From an uncultured Planctomycetia bacterium (GTDB lineage Bacteria; Planctomycetota; UBA1135; GCA-002686595), in assembly GCA_937952135.1 (NCBI GenBank), contig CALFYL010000334.1:1-57350 (forward strand): DNA of 57,350 nt, read 5' to 3'. Both the position numbers and the translations under genes were made by a program. Position 1 is the first letter of the stretch. Each line of letters opens with the position of its first letter. Shown here piece after piece: positions 8,937 through 16,779 of the stretch. Below the pieces are notes generated by a model. That model had not been told where the DNA came from. It ran no database searches and was given only the letters and a program-made list of their open reading frames with translations.

Positions 8937-9193
8937 CGCCGAGCCTCTGCCAACGCCGCGAGCCGTGCTTCGAGCGCCGCGACCGTCCCACAGTCGCGGA
9001 TCTCGTGCACCGAGATCTCGAGCGCGAAGTGCTCGAGCACGAGCCCGATGAACATCACGACGCCGAGCGAATCCCAGCCTTCCAGTTCCTTGAGCACCTG
9101 CTCCGACGAAAGGCTCCCGGGCTCGGCCTGCGTGGCCTCCTCCAACATCGCGCGCACCCGCGCACCCGAAACTCGAGGTTCATGCTGGACCAT
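8933..9193 (-). CDS. Acyl carrier protein
   Basis: An 86-residue protein with the 4'-phosphopantetheine attachment site S42 in GWDSLGVVMFI. Length and helical pattern suit a discrete ACP. It is divergent from housekeeping AcpP (which typically carries DSLDTVEL) and is not next to fab genes of the primary pathway, so it is probably dedicated to this cluster. It starts 3 bases after the AMP-ligase stop, and its stop overlaps the KAS III-like start by four bases. It presumably carries the acyl chain activated by the adjacent ligase and extended by the FabH of 11590-12627. Confidence 0.85.
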   Translation of the reverse strand: MVQHEPRVSGARVRAMLEEATQAEPGSLSSEQVLKELEGWDSLGVVMFIGLVLEHFALEISVHEIRDCGTVAALEARLAALAEARR

Positions 9194-9196
9194 GGT

Positions 9197-10798
9197 TCAC
9201 ACCTTGCGCTCGCGCCCGCGCCAATACGGCTCCCGCAACAGCGCCTTCTGCAGCTTGCCCGCGGAATTGCGGGGCAGACTCGCGACGAACTCGAAGCGCG
9301 TCGGGCATTTGAAGCGCGCGAGCGCGCCGCGACAGTGCCGTGAAAGCGTGCGCCCGTGGGTGAGCGCGCCTTCGCGCAGCACCACGAACGCAAGCGGCTC
9401 CTCGCCCCACGTCGCGTGGGGCACGCCGATCACGGCCGCGTCCGCGACCGCCTCGTTCTGCAGCAGCACGTTCTCGATCTCGCGCGGGTAGACGTTCTCG
9501 CCGCCGACGAGCAGCATGTCCTTGCTGCGATCGACGACGTACACGTACCCATCGAGATCGACCCACGCGAGGTCGCCGGTGCGAAACCAGCCGTCCGCGA
9601 ACGTTTCCGCCGTAGCGTGCGGATCGCCGTGGTAGCCGAGCATCACATTCGAGCCGCGCGCGAGGATCTCGCCGACTTGTCCGCGGCCCGCGCGCCCCGC
9701 GGCCGCGCTGCAGCGCGCCACGTCGAGGCCGGCGGCGTCGACGACGCGCACCTGCGAGCACGCCGCGGCTCGCCCCGCCGAGGCGAGCCGCGCGGGCGGC
9801 GCCTCGCCTGTGCTCCAGCGGTGATCCGCGGGCGTCAGCGTCAGCAGCACGCCCGAGGTTTCGGTGAGCCCGTAGCCCTGCAGGAAGCTGCACTCGAAGA
9901 CCTCCATCGCGCGCAGCAGCGTCGGAACGGGCATCGGCGCCGCGCCGTAGGCCATCAACTCGAGGTGCGGAAAGCGGATGGGCCGGTGCGCGTGCTCGGT
10001 CAGGCACCACTGCACCATCGCGGGCACCATCAACGTGTGGGTGATGCGTTCGCGCGCGAGCGTTTCGAGCGCCAGCGCGGGATCGAACTCCGCCAGCAGG
10101 TGCAGCTCGCTGCCCGAGGAGATCGTCGCCATCAGCATGAGCATGCCGCCGACGTGAAAGAGCGGCGTGACCTGCAGGAAGCGGCTCTCCACCCCGCGCA
10201 GCGGCATGTCGGCGAGCCAGGCGCGCGTCATCTCGACCACGTTGCGGTGGCTCAGCATCGCGCCCTTGGGCCGGCCCGTGGTCCCGCTCGTGTACATCTG
10301 CACGGCCGCGACGTCGGGATCCGCGGCGGAATCCTGCGCCGCGATGCGCTCGTGTCGGGCGAGCGACTCGAACGTCGACCAACCCTCGAGCGCCTCGTCG
10401 AACGCGATTCCAGACAGCGAGCTGTCGATCGCATCCGCTTGGGCGCGCGCAAACTCCGGCTCGGCGAACAGCACCCGCGCGCCGGAGTGCGCGAGGATCC
10501 AGCGCACCTCGGACGGCGCGAGGCGCCAGTTGATCGGCAGCAGCACGGCGTCGAGCTGCGCTGCGGCGAAGTACAGAGCGACCGTTTCGACGCGGTTTCG
10601 CGCGAGCACGGCAACGCGATCGCCGGCGCGCAGGCCGAGTTGCGTGAGCGCGCTCGCGAGGCGCTGCGAGAGCTCGAGCAACTCCGCGTAAGTCACGCTG
10701 CGCCTGGGATCGCGCACGGCGAGCGCACCGGGCGTCGCCGCGGCCGGGGCAGCGAGAAGCGACTCGACGCGCAGGTGGGTCGTCGCCGTCGCGCTCAT
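9197..10798 (-). CDS. Acyl-AMP ligase / acyl-CoA synthetase (ANL family)
   Basis: A 533-residue adenylate-forming enzyme. The P-loop YTSGTTGRPKG, the QGYGLTE motif, TGDLAWVD and the C-terminal GKLQKALLR segment with its catalytic lysine are all present, in normal spacing. It activates a carboxylic acid as acyl-AMP and passes it to CoA or to a pantetheinyl carrier. The next gene encodes an ACP 3 bases away, so transfer onto that ACP, as fatty-acyl-AMP ligases do, is a reasonable inference. The ATG at 10798 overlaps the SDR stop by four bases. The substrate cannot be told from the sequence. Confidence 0.88.
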   Translation of the reverse strand: MSATATTHLRVESLLAAPAAATPGALAVRDPRRSVTYAELLELSQRLASALTQLGLRAGDRVAVLARNRVETVALYFAAAQLDAVLLPINWRLAPSEVRWILAHSGARVLFAEPEFARAQADAIDSSLSGIAFDEALEGWSTFESLARHERIAAQDSAADPDVAAVQMYTSGTTGRPKGAMLSHRNVVEMTRAWLADMPLRGVESRFLQVTPLFHVGGMLMLMATISSGSELHLLAEFDPALALETLARERITHTLMVPAMVQWCLTEHAHRPIRFPHLELMAYGAAPMPVPTLLRAMEVFECSFLQGYGLTETSGVLLTLTPADHRWSTGEAPPARLASAGRAAACSQVRVVDAAGLDVARCSAAAGRAGRGQVGEILARGSNVMLGYHGDPHATAETFADGWFRTGDLAWVDLDGYVYVVDRSKDMLLVGGENVYPREIENVLLQNEAVADAAVIGVPHATWGEEPLAFVVLREGALTHGRTLSRHCRGALARFKCPTRFEFVASLPRNSAGKLQKALLREPYWRGRERKV

Positions 10799-11583
10799 CG
10801 CGTCGCCTCGCGCGCCGAGCGCGCTCCGGGCGCCAGCCCCAAGCCGAGACCGCCCGTGATCGGAATCACCGCGCCGTTCACGAAGGCCGCCTCGTCCGAG
10901 AGCAGGTACGCAACCAGCGCCGCGACTTCCTCCGGACGGCCCGCACGGCGCGCCGGCGTGGCGTGCAGAAGCGCGTCTCGCGTGCGGTCGTCGACGGCCT
11001 CGCGCGTGCGCTCCGTCTCGAAGAAGCCGAGTTCCACGAGGTTGGCCGTCACGCCGTCCCCGCCCGCTTCGACGGCGAGGCTTCGAACGAGCCCGACGAG
11101 CCCGGCCTTCGCACTCGCGTAGGCGGTTTGCCCCGCGCCGCCGAGCTCCGCCGTCAGCGACCCGAGCGCCACGACGCGGCCGAACTTCCGCTCGCGCATC
11201 GCCGGCACGAGTCCGCGTGCAAGGCGAAGCGCGCTCGACAGGTTCACGTCGACCACGTCGCGCAGGTCGTCCTCGCGAAGCCGGCCGATCTCGCCAAAGG
11301 GCGCGAACGCGGCGGCGGCGTGCACGAGCGCATCGATCGGCGGCGCCGACGCCGCGAGGCGCGCGACGAATTCCGGCGCGCGCAGGTCGCCCGCGAACGC
11401 GCTCGCGACACCGTCCGCGGCTTCGATCGAAGCCACGACGTCGGCCAGGCGCTCCGCCGACCGCGCGGTGCACACCACGCGCCAACCTCCGGCGGCCGCG
11501 GCGCGCGCGATCGCGGCGCCGAGACCTCGACTCGCGCCCGTGACGAGAACCGTTCGCTCGCGCGAATGCGTGGAGTTCGACAT
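10795..11583 (-). CDS. Short-chain dehydrogenase/reductase (FabG-like)
   Basis: A 262-residue classical SDR. The cofactor motif is TGASRGLG near residue 15, and the catalytic residues lie in GSLTAELGG and YASAK. The arginines after the Gly motif suggest NADP(H) preference. In this setting, between FabH and an ACP/ligase pair, it most likely reduces a 3-oxoacyl-ACP or -CoA, the FabG role, though oxidation of a hydroxyl is possible. It starts 6 bases after the fabH-like gene and its stop overlaps the ligase start. Confidence 0.88.
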   Translation of the reverse strand: MSNSTHSRERTVLVTGASRGLGAAIARAAAAGGWRVVCTARSAERLADVVASIEAADGVASAFAGDLRAPEFVARLAASAPPIDALVHAAAAFAPFGEIGRLREDDLRDVVDVNLSSALRLARGLVPAMRERKFGRVVALGSLTAELGGAGQTAYASAKAGLVGLVRSLAVEAGGDGVTANLVELGFFETERTREAVDDRTRDALLHATPARRAGRPEEVAALVAYLLSDEAAFVNGAVIPITGGLGLGLAPGARSAREATR

Positions 11584-11589
11584 GGCGGC

Positions 11590-12627
11590 TCAGAAGCGGT
11601 GCAGCGCCGCTCCGAAGGTCCAGCCGGCGCCCACGGAGGCGAGCAGCACGAGGTCGCCGCTCTTGATGCGGCCGCTCGCGCGCGCCTCGGCGAGCGCGAT
11701 GGGCACGGTCGCGCCCGAGGTGTTGCCGTGGCGCGCCACGTCCTCGACCGCGCGCGCCGGATCGATGCCGAGGTCCGCGACGATCTCCCGCACGAGGAAC
11801 GCGTTGCCCTGGTGGGTGATGAACAGGTCGATGTCGCCGAGCTCGACGCCGGCGCGTTCGAGCACGTTGTTCACGGCCTCGCGCGTGAAGCCCTTGAAGC
11901 GTTCGAAGATCTCGCGGAAGCCGTCGACCCGCAGGAAATGCTCGCCGCTCTCGACGGTTTCGTGCGTCGTCGGCCGCGCGGCGCCGCCAGCGGGGATCCA
12001 CGCGCCCATGTGCTCGAGCCCCTCGGCGCCGACCCACACGTCGAGCAGACCGGGCGCGCTCGAGGGCGAGACCAGCGCGCCCGCGGCGCCGTCGGCGAAG
12101 AGCACGACGCCGCGCCGGTCGCGGCGGTCGATGTAGCGGCTGCGCGCGTCGGCCGCGAGCACGAGCACGCGCTCGGCGCCGGTCGCGATCGCTCCGCGCG
12201 CCAGGTCGAGGCCGTAGAGGAAGCCCGCGCACGCCGCCGATAGATCGAAGGCCGCGCAGCGCGCGCCGAGCTTGCGCGCGACGATGGTCGCGGTCGAGGG
12301 GCTCGGATGGTCGGGCGAGACCGTCGAAACGATCAGACGGTCGACCTCGCGCGCTTCGAGTCCGGCCTGCGCCAGGATCGAACGCGCGCATTCGACGAGC
12401 ATGTCGGACGTGGTCTGGCCCTCGCTCATCCAGTGGCGCGCGACGATGCCGGTGCGCGACTCGATCCACGCTTCGTCGACGTCGAGCCGGAACCGCTCGA
12501 TCAGCTCCCGGTTCGTGATCACCTGGGGAGGCAAATAGCAGCCCGTCGCGACGATCCGGGCGAAGCTCCGTTCGGACATCTTGGATTCCGCGTCTCGTTT
12601 CGCTGCGCCCGGATTCACGTTAGCCAT
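11590..12627 (-). CDS. fabH: 3-oxoacyl-ACP synthase III (FabH), catalytically intact
   Basis: A 345-residue KAS III with the complete Cys-His-Asn triad: C133 (DLSAACAG), H272 (THQGN) and N302 (RHGNTS). It would condense an acyl-CoA or acyl-ACP starter with malonyl-ACP. The alternative start is the ATG at 12579 (MSERS), which matches usual FabH N-termini better. I keep 12627 because it leaves only 15 bases to the upstream gene; neither has a strong Shine-Dalgarno. Located in a cluster with a second KAS III homologue that lacks all three residues, it is probably a secondary-pathway enzyme rather than the cell's housekeeping FabH. Confidence 0.9.
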   Translation of the reverse strand: MANVNPGAAKRDAESKMSERSFARIVATGCYLPPQVITNRELIERFRLDVDEAWIESRTGIVARHWMSEGQTTSDMLVECARSILAQAGLEAREVDRLIVSTVSPDHPSPSTATIVARKLGARCAAFDLSAACAGFLYGLDLARGAIATGAERVLVLAADARSRYIDRRDRRGVVLFADGAAGALVSPSSAPGLLDVWVGAEGLEHMGAWIPAGGAARPTTHETVESGEHFLRVDGFREIFERFKGFTREAVNNVLERAGVELGDIDLFITHQGNAFLVREIVADLGIDPARAVEDVARHGNTSGATVPIALAEARASGRIKSGDLVLLASVGAGWTFGAALHRF

Positions 12628-12642
12628 CGGACGAAGTTTCAG

Positions 12643-13662
12643 CTACCGGGCCTTGTGAGCAGCGCTCGCCAAAGCGTCCGAGGCGAGGAGCGCATCGGCC
12701 ACCGCGCGGTGGCCGGCTGGACTGAGGTGCAGGGGATCCGCCGCGTGAAACGCGTCGCGTTGCGCGTGCAGCGCCGGGGAGGCGTCGACCACCTCGACCT
12801 CGAGGCCGCGCGCGCACGCCCGCCAGCGCTCGGTCAACTCGACCTCGCTCGCCGCCGCGAGTTCGACGTCGCGCGGCAGGACGAGCAGCACCACTCGTCC
12901 GCCGTTCGCTTCCACCTCGTTGACCAGTGATCGCATCGCTTCGCCCGCCCCGATCCAGAGGGATGCCGCGTCGTCGGAAAACGGTTCGTCGCGGGCGAGG
13001 CGAAAACCCTCGCGCGCTGCTTCGGCCGCGCCGCGCAAGCCCGCGCGCTCCCACGCGGCGTCGAAGGAGTGGGCGCTGCGAAGCAGGTACTGATCGAGGA
13101 AATCCCACGTGGCCGTGCGGATGACGCTGCGTCGCAGGGGGAAGTCGCGCCGCTCGAACGGCGGCGGCACCGGGCGGATCGACGCGCTCCCAACGCACAC
13201 GACGACCACGTCCGGGCGCCACGCGCGCACGTGGGAGGTGTAGAGCCGGCGCATCTGCTCCAGCCCGTAGCCGGGCTGCGCGAAGTTCATCGTCGAAACA
13301 CGCGGCTCCTCGCGGCGCAACTGCGCTTCCACCACGCGCGCGAAACCCTGCTCGACTTGCACCGCCAGTCCGTAGAGACGCGAGTCGCCGAGAAACGCGA
13401 TGCGTCGCGCGCCCGCGGCGAGGTCCTCGGTCGCATTCCACGGACGGTCGCGAAAGCCGAAGGAGTTGATCTCGAGCCGCTCGCCGTGGTGACCCGGACG
13501 ACTCTGGTCGGGCAGCGTGATCCAGCCGAGCTCGCGGTGCGCCTCGGTGACCGGCAGCGCGCCGAAGCCGAGCGCGCGCAGTCCGAGCTCGAACGCGACC
13601 GCGCTCGCGAGAACGAGCACGACCCATGCGCGCGGCGAGCTTGCGAGTCGACGCCACTTCAT
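12643..13662 (-). CDS. SGNH/GDSL-type hydrolase with N-terminal membrane anchor
   Basis: A 339-residue protein. Residues 13-30 form a membrane anchor or signal. The SGNH block I is FLGDSRLYG with nucleophile S94, and block V is D309-P-L-H312 in DPLHLSP. The insert IRPVPPPFERRDFP and the variable centre are typical of lipase/esterase or O-acetyltransferase-like SGNH proteins such as AlgX/J relatives. It probably acts outside the cytoplasmic membrane on O-acyl esters. It is 40 bases downstream of the B3/4 gene and 15 upstream of fabH. With the MBOAT gene at the other end of the run, it suggests acyl transfer to or removal from an extracytoplasmic acceptor. Confidence 0.8.
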   Translation of the reverse strand: MKWRRLASSPRAWVVLVLASAVAFELGLRALGFGALPVTEAHRELGWITLPDQSRPGHHGERLEINSFGFRDRPWNATEDLAAGARRIAFLGDSRLYGLAVQVEQGFARVVEAQLRREEPRVSTMNFAQPGYGLEQMRRLYTSHVRAWRPDVVVVCVGSASIRPVPPPFERRDFPLRRSVIRTATWDFLDQYLLRSAHSFDAAWERAGLRGAAEAAREGFRLARDEPFSDDAASLWIGAGEAMRSLVNEVEANGGRVVLLVLPRDVELAAASEVELTERWRACARGLEVEVVDASPALHAQRDAFHAADPLHLSPAGHRAVADALLASDALASAAHKAR

Positions 13663-13702
13663 CGCGGGACGGAGGACGAGCTGGAGCGCACTCGGTCGCC
13701 GG

Positions 13703-14347
13703 TCAGCCAGGGCGCAGCTCGACCGGGTGCGTCGTCGCGCCCGCGCGCTCGAGCAACTCGCGGTACCACCGCGCTGCGGCCTCGACGTGCGCTTCGAAGC
13801 CCTTGGCGCCCCACAGCACCGACAACGTGCGCCGCGTGGCGACGTGCGTCTTCGTGCGCTGCGCATCCTTGACCGCGTTCGCGCACGGGCCGTCGGCGTC
13901 GAACAGACACAGCAGACCTTCGATGTCGATCGTCTGCCCCGAGGCGTTGAACACGTAGGACGCGTCCGCGCCGCCGAGCGCGAGCTTGTAAGGCGCCTTC
14001 GCGAGGTCGAGGTCGACGACGCTGATCGGCAGCCCGCTGTGCAGCGACACCGCGTTGCACGCGTCGACGGACAGGTTGATGCGCGGCAGCCCACCCTCCT
14101 CGGCGGCGCGCGCGAGGTACTCGGACGAGGGCTTGCCGCGGCCCGTCGGCTTGTAGCCGCCGTGGCGCAGCAGATCGCGGATCGCGCCGCGCAACTCCTC
14201 CGTGCGCTTCACCGGCGCCGGCGCGGAAGCGGAGTGCAGCGCGAGCACCTCCGCGGAACTCTCCATCTCGCCCAGCGGACGCGGAAACTGGCACACGAAC
14301 GCAGCGGCGCACAGCCGCGGATGGGGGTCCAGCGTGAGTTCGAGCAT
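13703..14347 (-). CDS. B3/B4 tRNA-binding-domain protein
   Basis: A 214-residue protein whose centre (INLSVDACNAVSLHS, then GGADASYVFNASGQTIDIEG) matches the B3/B4 domain of the phenylalanyl-tRNA synthetase beta subunit. Free-standing B3/4 proteins of about 200-250 residues are widespread, and some may edit mischarged tRNA or amino-acid adducts; the role of this type is not established. It is the first gene of the minus-strand run and lies 144 bases from the divergent cytidylyltransferase. It may be a passenger and not part of the acyl pathway. The ATG at 14347 has no visible Shine-Dalgarno. Confidence 0.75.
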   Translation of the reverse strand: MLELTLDPHPRLCAAAFVCQFPRPLGEMESSAEVLALHSASAPAPVKRTEELRGAIRDLLRHGGYKPTGRGKPSSEYLARAAEEGGLPRINLSVDACNAVSLHSGLPISVVDLDLAKAPYKLALGGADASYVFNASGQTIDIEGLLCLFDADGPCANAVKDAQRTKTHVATRRTLSVLWGAKGFEAHVEAAARWYRELLERAGATTHPVELRPG

Positions 14348-14491
14348 CCGTCGATTGGACTTCGAAGAGCCGCGCGGCGCCAGCGTGCGTTTCACGGTCG
14401 GGGCGCATCCCCGCCGGGCGCGGAGGACCAAGGTCAAGAGAACGGCGCGCGGAGGACGAAACAGATCTCCCCCCCCATTCGGGCCTTCCCC

Positions 14492-15214
14492 ATGCGCTAC
14501 GAAAAGACCGTCGCCATCGTTCTGGCCCGCGTCGAGAACGCCGGCCTGCCCGGAAAGGTGCTGCTGCCCATCGGGCGGACGAGCGTGCTCGAGCGCGTGG
14601 TCGCCCGCGTCGAGCGCATGCAGCGCATCGACGGCTTCCTGATCGCCACCACGAACGACCCCGCCGACGACGCGATCGAACGCCTCGCTCGCGCACGCGG
14701 CTGGGCTTGCTACCGCGGCTCGACCGACGATGTGCTCGAACGCTGCGTGCGCGCGGCGCAGGGCGTCGGGGCCGACCACATCGTGCTCGTCGACGGCGAC
14801 TGCCCGCTGCTCTCGTGGCAGGAGGCCGACCGCTGCATCGACGTGCACCAGAAGTGCGGCGCGCAGCTCACGCACAACCTCGCGGCGCACGGCAGCCGCA
14901 TGCCGCGCGGCGCCGGCTGCGAAGTGGTGGAGTTCGGCGCGCTGCTCGCGGCCCACTGCGAAGCGCACGAGCCCGCCGAACGCCGCCGTCCGACCGAGTG
15001 GCTGCACCGCCAACCGGCCCGCTTCCGCGTGCTCGCGCGGCGCGCCCCGCCGGAACTGGAGCGGCCCGAGCTGTGCGTGTCGGTCGAAGCGCTCGAGGAT
15101 CTCGAGCGCCTGCGCTGGCTGCAGCGCGAAGTCGGCGAGGCCGAGTGCGTGGCGCTCGAACGGGCGCTGCAGCTCTTCTCGCAGCGCTCGCGCCCGCCCA
15201 GCTCGAGCCACTGA
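14492..15214 (+). CDS. SpsF/CMP-KDO-synthetase-like cytidylyltransferase
   Basis: A 240-residue nucleotidyltransferase. The N-terminal AIVLARVENAGLPGKVL replaces the usual R-x-x-S-x-R-L-P-G-K, and DHIVLVDGDCPLLSW supplies the metal-binding DGDCPL motif. This family attaches CMP to acidic sugars (KDO, sialic, legionaminic acids) for surface glycans. No sugar synthase genes are adjacent, so the substrate is unknown. The ATG at 14492 is the first in-frame start that leaves a proper N-terminal strand. Confidence 0.8.
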   Translation: MRYEKTVAIVLARVENAGLPGKVLLPIGRTSVLERVVARVERMQRIDGFLIATTNDPADDAIERLARARGWACYRGSTDDVLERCVRAAQGVGADHIVLVDGDCPLLSWQEADRCIDVHQKCGAQLTHNLAAHGSRMPRGAGCEVVEFGALLAAHCEAHEPAERRRPTEWLHRQPARFRVLARRAPPELERPELCVSVEALEDLERLRWLQREVGEAECVALERALQLFSQRSRPPSSSH

Positions 15215-15393
15215 ATCCGCGCCGCCCGGCCCGAGCTAGCTCGGCCGCAGTAGGTCGCGGTGAGAGCTCCGGGCTGGCGGGTGAGCTCGCGCGCTGGTAA
15301 ACAGCGCGCGATGAAGCCGACCGACGCGCTCGGGGGATCGCACACCGTTCTCCCGCTCGATTCGAGGGCGCCCCGAGCGGGCCTGCGCGCGGC

Positions 15394-16770
15394 ATGAACG
15401 TCTCGCTCATCGGCCTCGCGGTGTACGTGGGGTTGCAGCTCGTGATCGGCGCCGTCGTGTCGCGCCGCATCGCGAGCGAAGAGGACTACCTGCTCGCGGG
15501 ACGCCGCCTCGGCTACGGCCTCGCGACCTTCTCGATCTTCGCCACCTGGTTCGGCGCCGAGACCTGCGTCGACGCCGCCGGGCACGTGTTCGAGCATGGG
15601 CTCTCCTACACCTCGACCGAGCCCTTCGCCTACGGCTTCGCGATGGTGCTGACGGGCTTGATCGTCGCTGTGCCGCTGTACTCCGCGCGCGTCACGACGC
15701 TCGCCGACTTCTACTTGCTGCGCTATTCCGCGCAGGTCGAGCGCGTCGCGGCCCTGGTGATGATTCCGAGCTCGGTGTTCTGGGCCGCCGCGCAGATCCG
15801 CGCCTTCGGGCACGTGCTGTCGAGCGCGTCCGGCGCCAGTCTCGGCGAGGCGATGCTGATCGCCGCCGCGGTCGTCGTCGCCTACACCGTGTTCGGCGGC
15901 TTGATGGCCGACGCGATCACCGACCTCGTACAGGGCGCGGCGCTCGTCGTCGGCCTGCTCGTGATGCTGTTCGGCATCGCGAGCGACTTCGGCGGCCTGA
16001 GCACGGCGTTGTCGAGCATCGACACGTCGCTGATCCGGATGCGCCCCGAGCAGAACGAAGGCTGGCTCGCCCTCGCGGAGCGCTGGGCGCTGCCGATTCT
16101 CGGCTCGCTCGTGGCGCAGGAACTCCTGCAGCGCGTGTGCGCGTCGCGCACGCACCTCGTCGCGAAGCGTTCGACGATCCTCGCCGGCGTCGCGTACACG
16201 CTGGTCGGTTCGATCCCGGTGGCGCTCGGCCTGCTGGCCGCATCGCACGGCGTGCAGGTCGGCGATCCGGAGCAGGTGCTGCCCGAGCTCGCGCGCACGA
16301 AGCTCTCGACGCTCGGCTACACGCTGTTCGCCGGCGCGCTCGTCTCGGCGATCCTGTCGACCGTCGACAGCACGCTGCTCGTCGCCTCGTCGCTGTTCTC
16401 GCGCAACTTGCTCGCTCCGCTGCTGCCGAGCCTGAGCGAGCGCGGCAAGCTCCGCACGGCGCGCCTTGGCGTTGCGGGCTTCGGCGTGGTCGCGCTCGCG
16501 CTCGCGTTCCAGTTCGACAGCGTCGGCGAGCTCATCGACATCACCAACGGCTTCGGCAGCGCCGGCTTGCTGGTGATCCTGATGTTCGGCCTCTACACGC
16601 GCTTCGGGGGCCCGCGCAGCGCGCTGACCGCGCTGCTTCTCGGCGTCGCGGTCTACCTCGGCGCGACCTTCGCCGAACTCGAGTTCATCTACCTGCCCGC
16701 GGTCGGCGCCGCCTTGGCGGGATACGTGCTCGTTGCCTTGTTCGAGCGTCGCGGGACGGCGGCCGCCTGA
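15394..16770 (+). CDS. Sodium:solute symporter (SSS family)
   Basis: A 458-residue integral membrane protein with about 13 hydrophobic segments. The AGRRLGYGLATFSIFATWFGAE segment near residue 35 and VSAILSTVDSTLLVASS near residue 315 are typical of SSS/PutP-like transporters; the latter carries the TM8 Ser/Thr-rich sodium-site region. It should import a small organic solute with sodium, but the substrate is unpredictable. It has its own 180-base upstream region, which includes a GAGCTAGCTC palindrome at 15231-15244 that may end the previous gene. It converges with the lipoprotein gene, with 9 bases between the stops. Confidence 0.88.
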   Translation: MNVSLIGLAVYVGLQLVIGAVVSRRIASEEDYLLAGRRLGYGLATFSIFATWFGAETCVDAAGHVFEHGLSYTSTEPFAYGFAMVLTGLIVAVPLYSARVTTLADFYLLRYSAQVERVAALVMIPSSVFWAAAQIRAFGHVLSSASGASLGEAMLIAAAVVVAYTVFGGLMADAITDLVQGAALVVGLLVMLFGIASDFGGLSTALSSIDTSLIRMRPEQNEGWLALAERWALPILGSLVAQELLQRVCASRTHLVAKRSTILAGVAYTLVGSIPVALGLLAASHGVQVGDPEQVLPELARTKLSTLGYTLFAGALVSAILSTVDSTLLVASSLFSRNLLAPLLPSLSERGKLRTARLGVAGFGVVALALAFQFDSVGELIDITNGFGSAGLLVILMFGLYTRFGGPRSALTALLLGVAVYLGATFAELEFIYLPAVGAALAGYVLVALFERRGTAAA

Positions 16771-16779
16771 ACGCCGCGC

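Noticed and set aside
15231..15244. Palindrome CCGAGCTAGCTCGG after the cytidylyltransferase gene as a terminator
   Set aside because: It has no loop and no T-run, and the bases outside the palindrome do not pair. It is mentioned only with the neighbouring gene.
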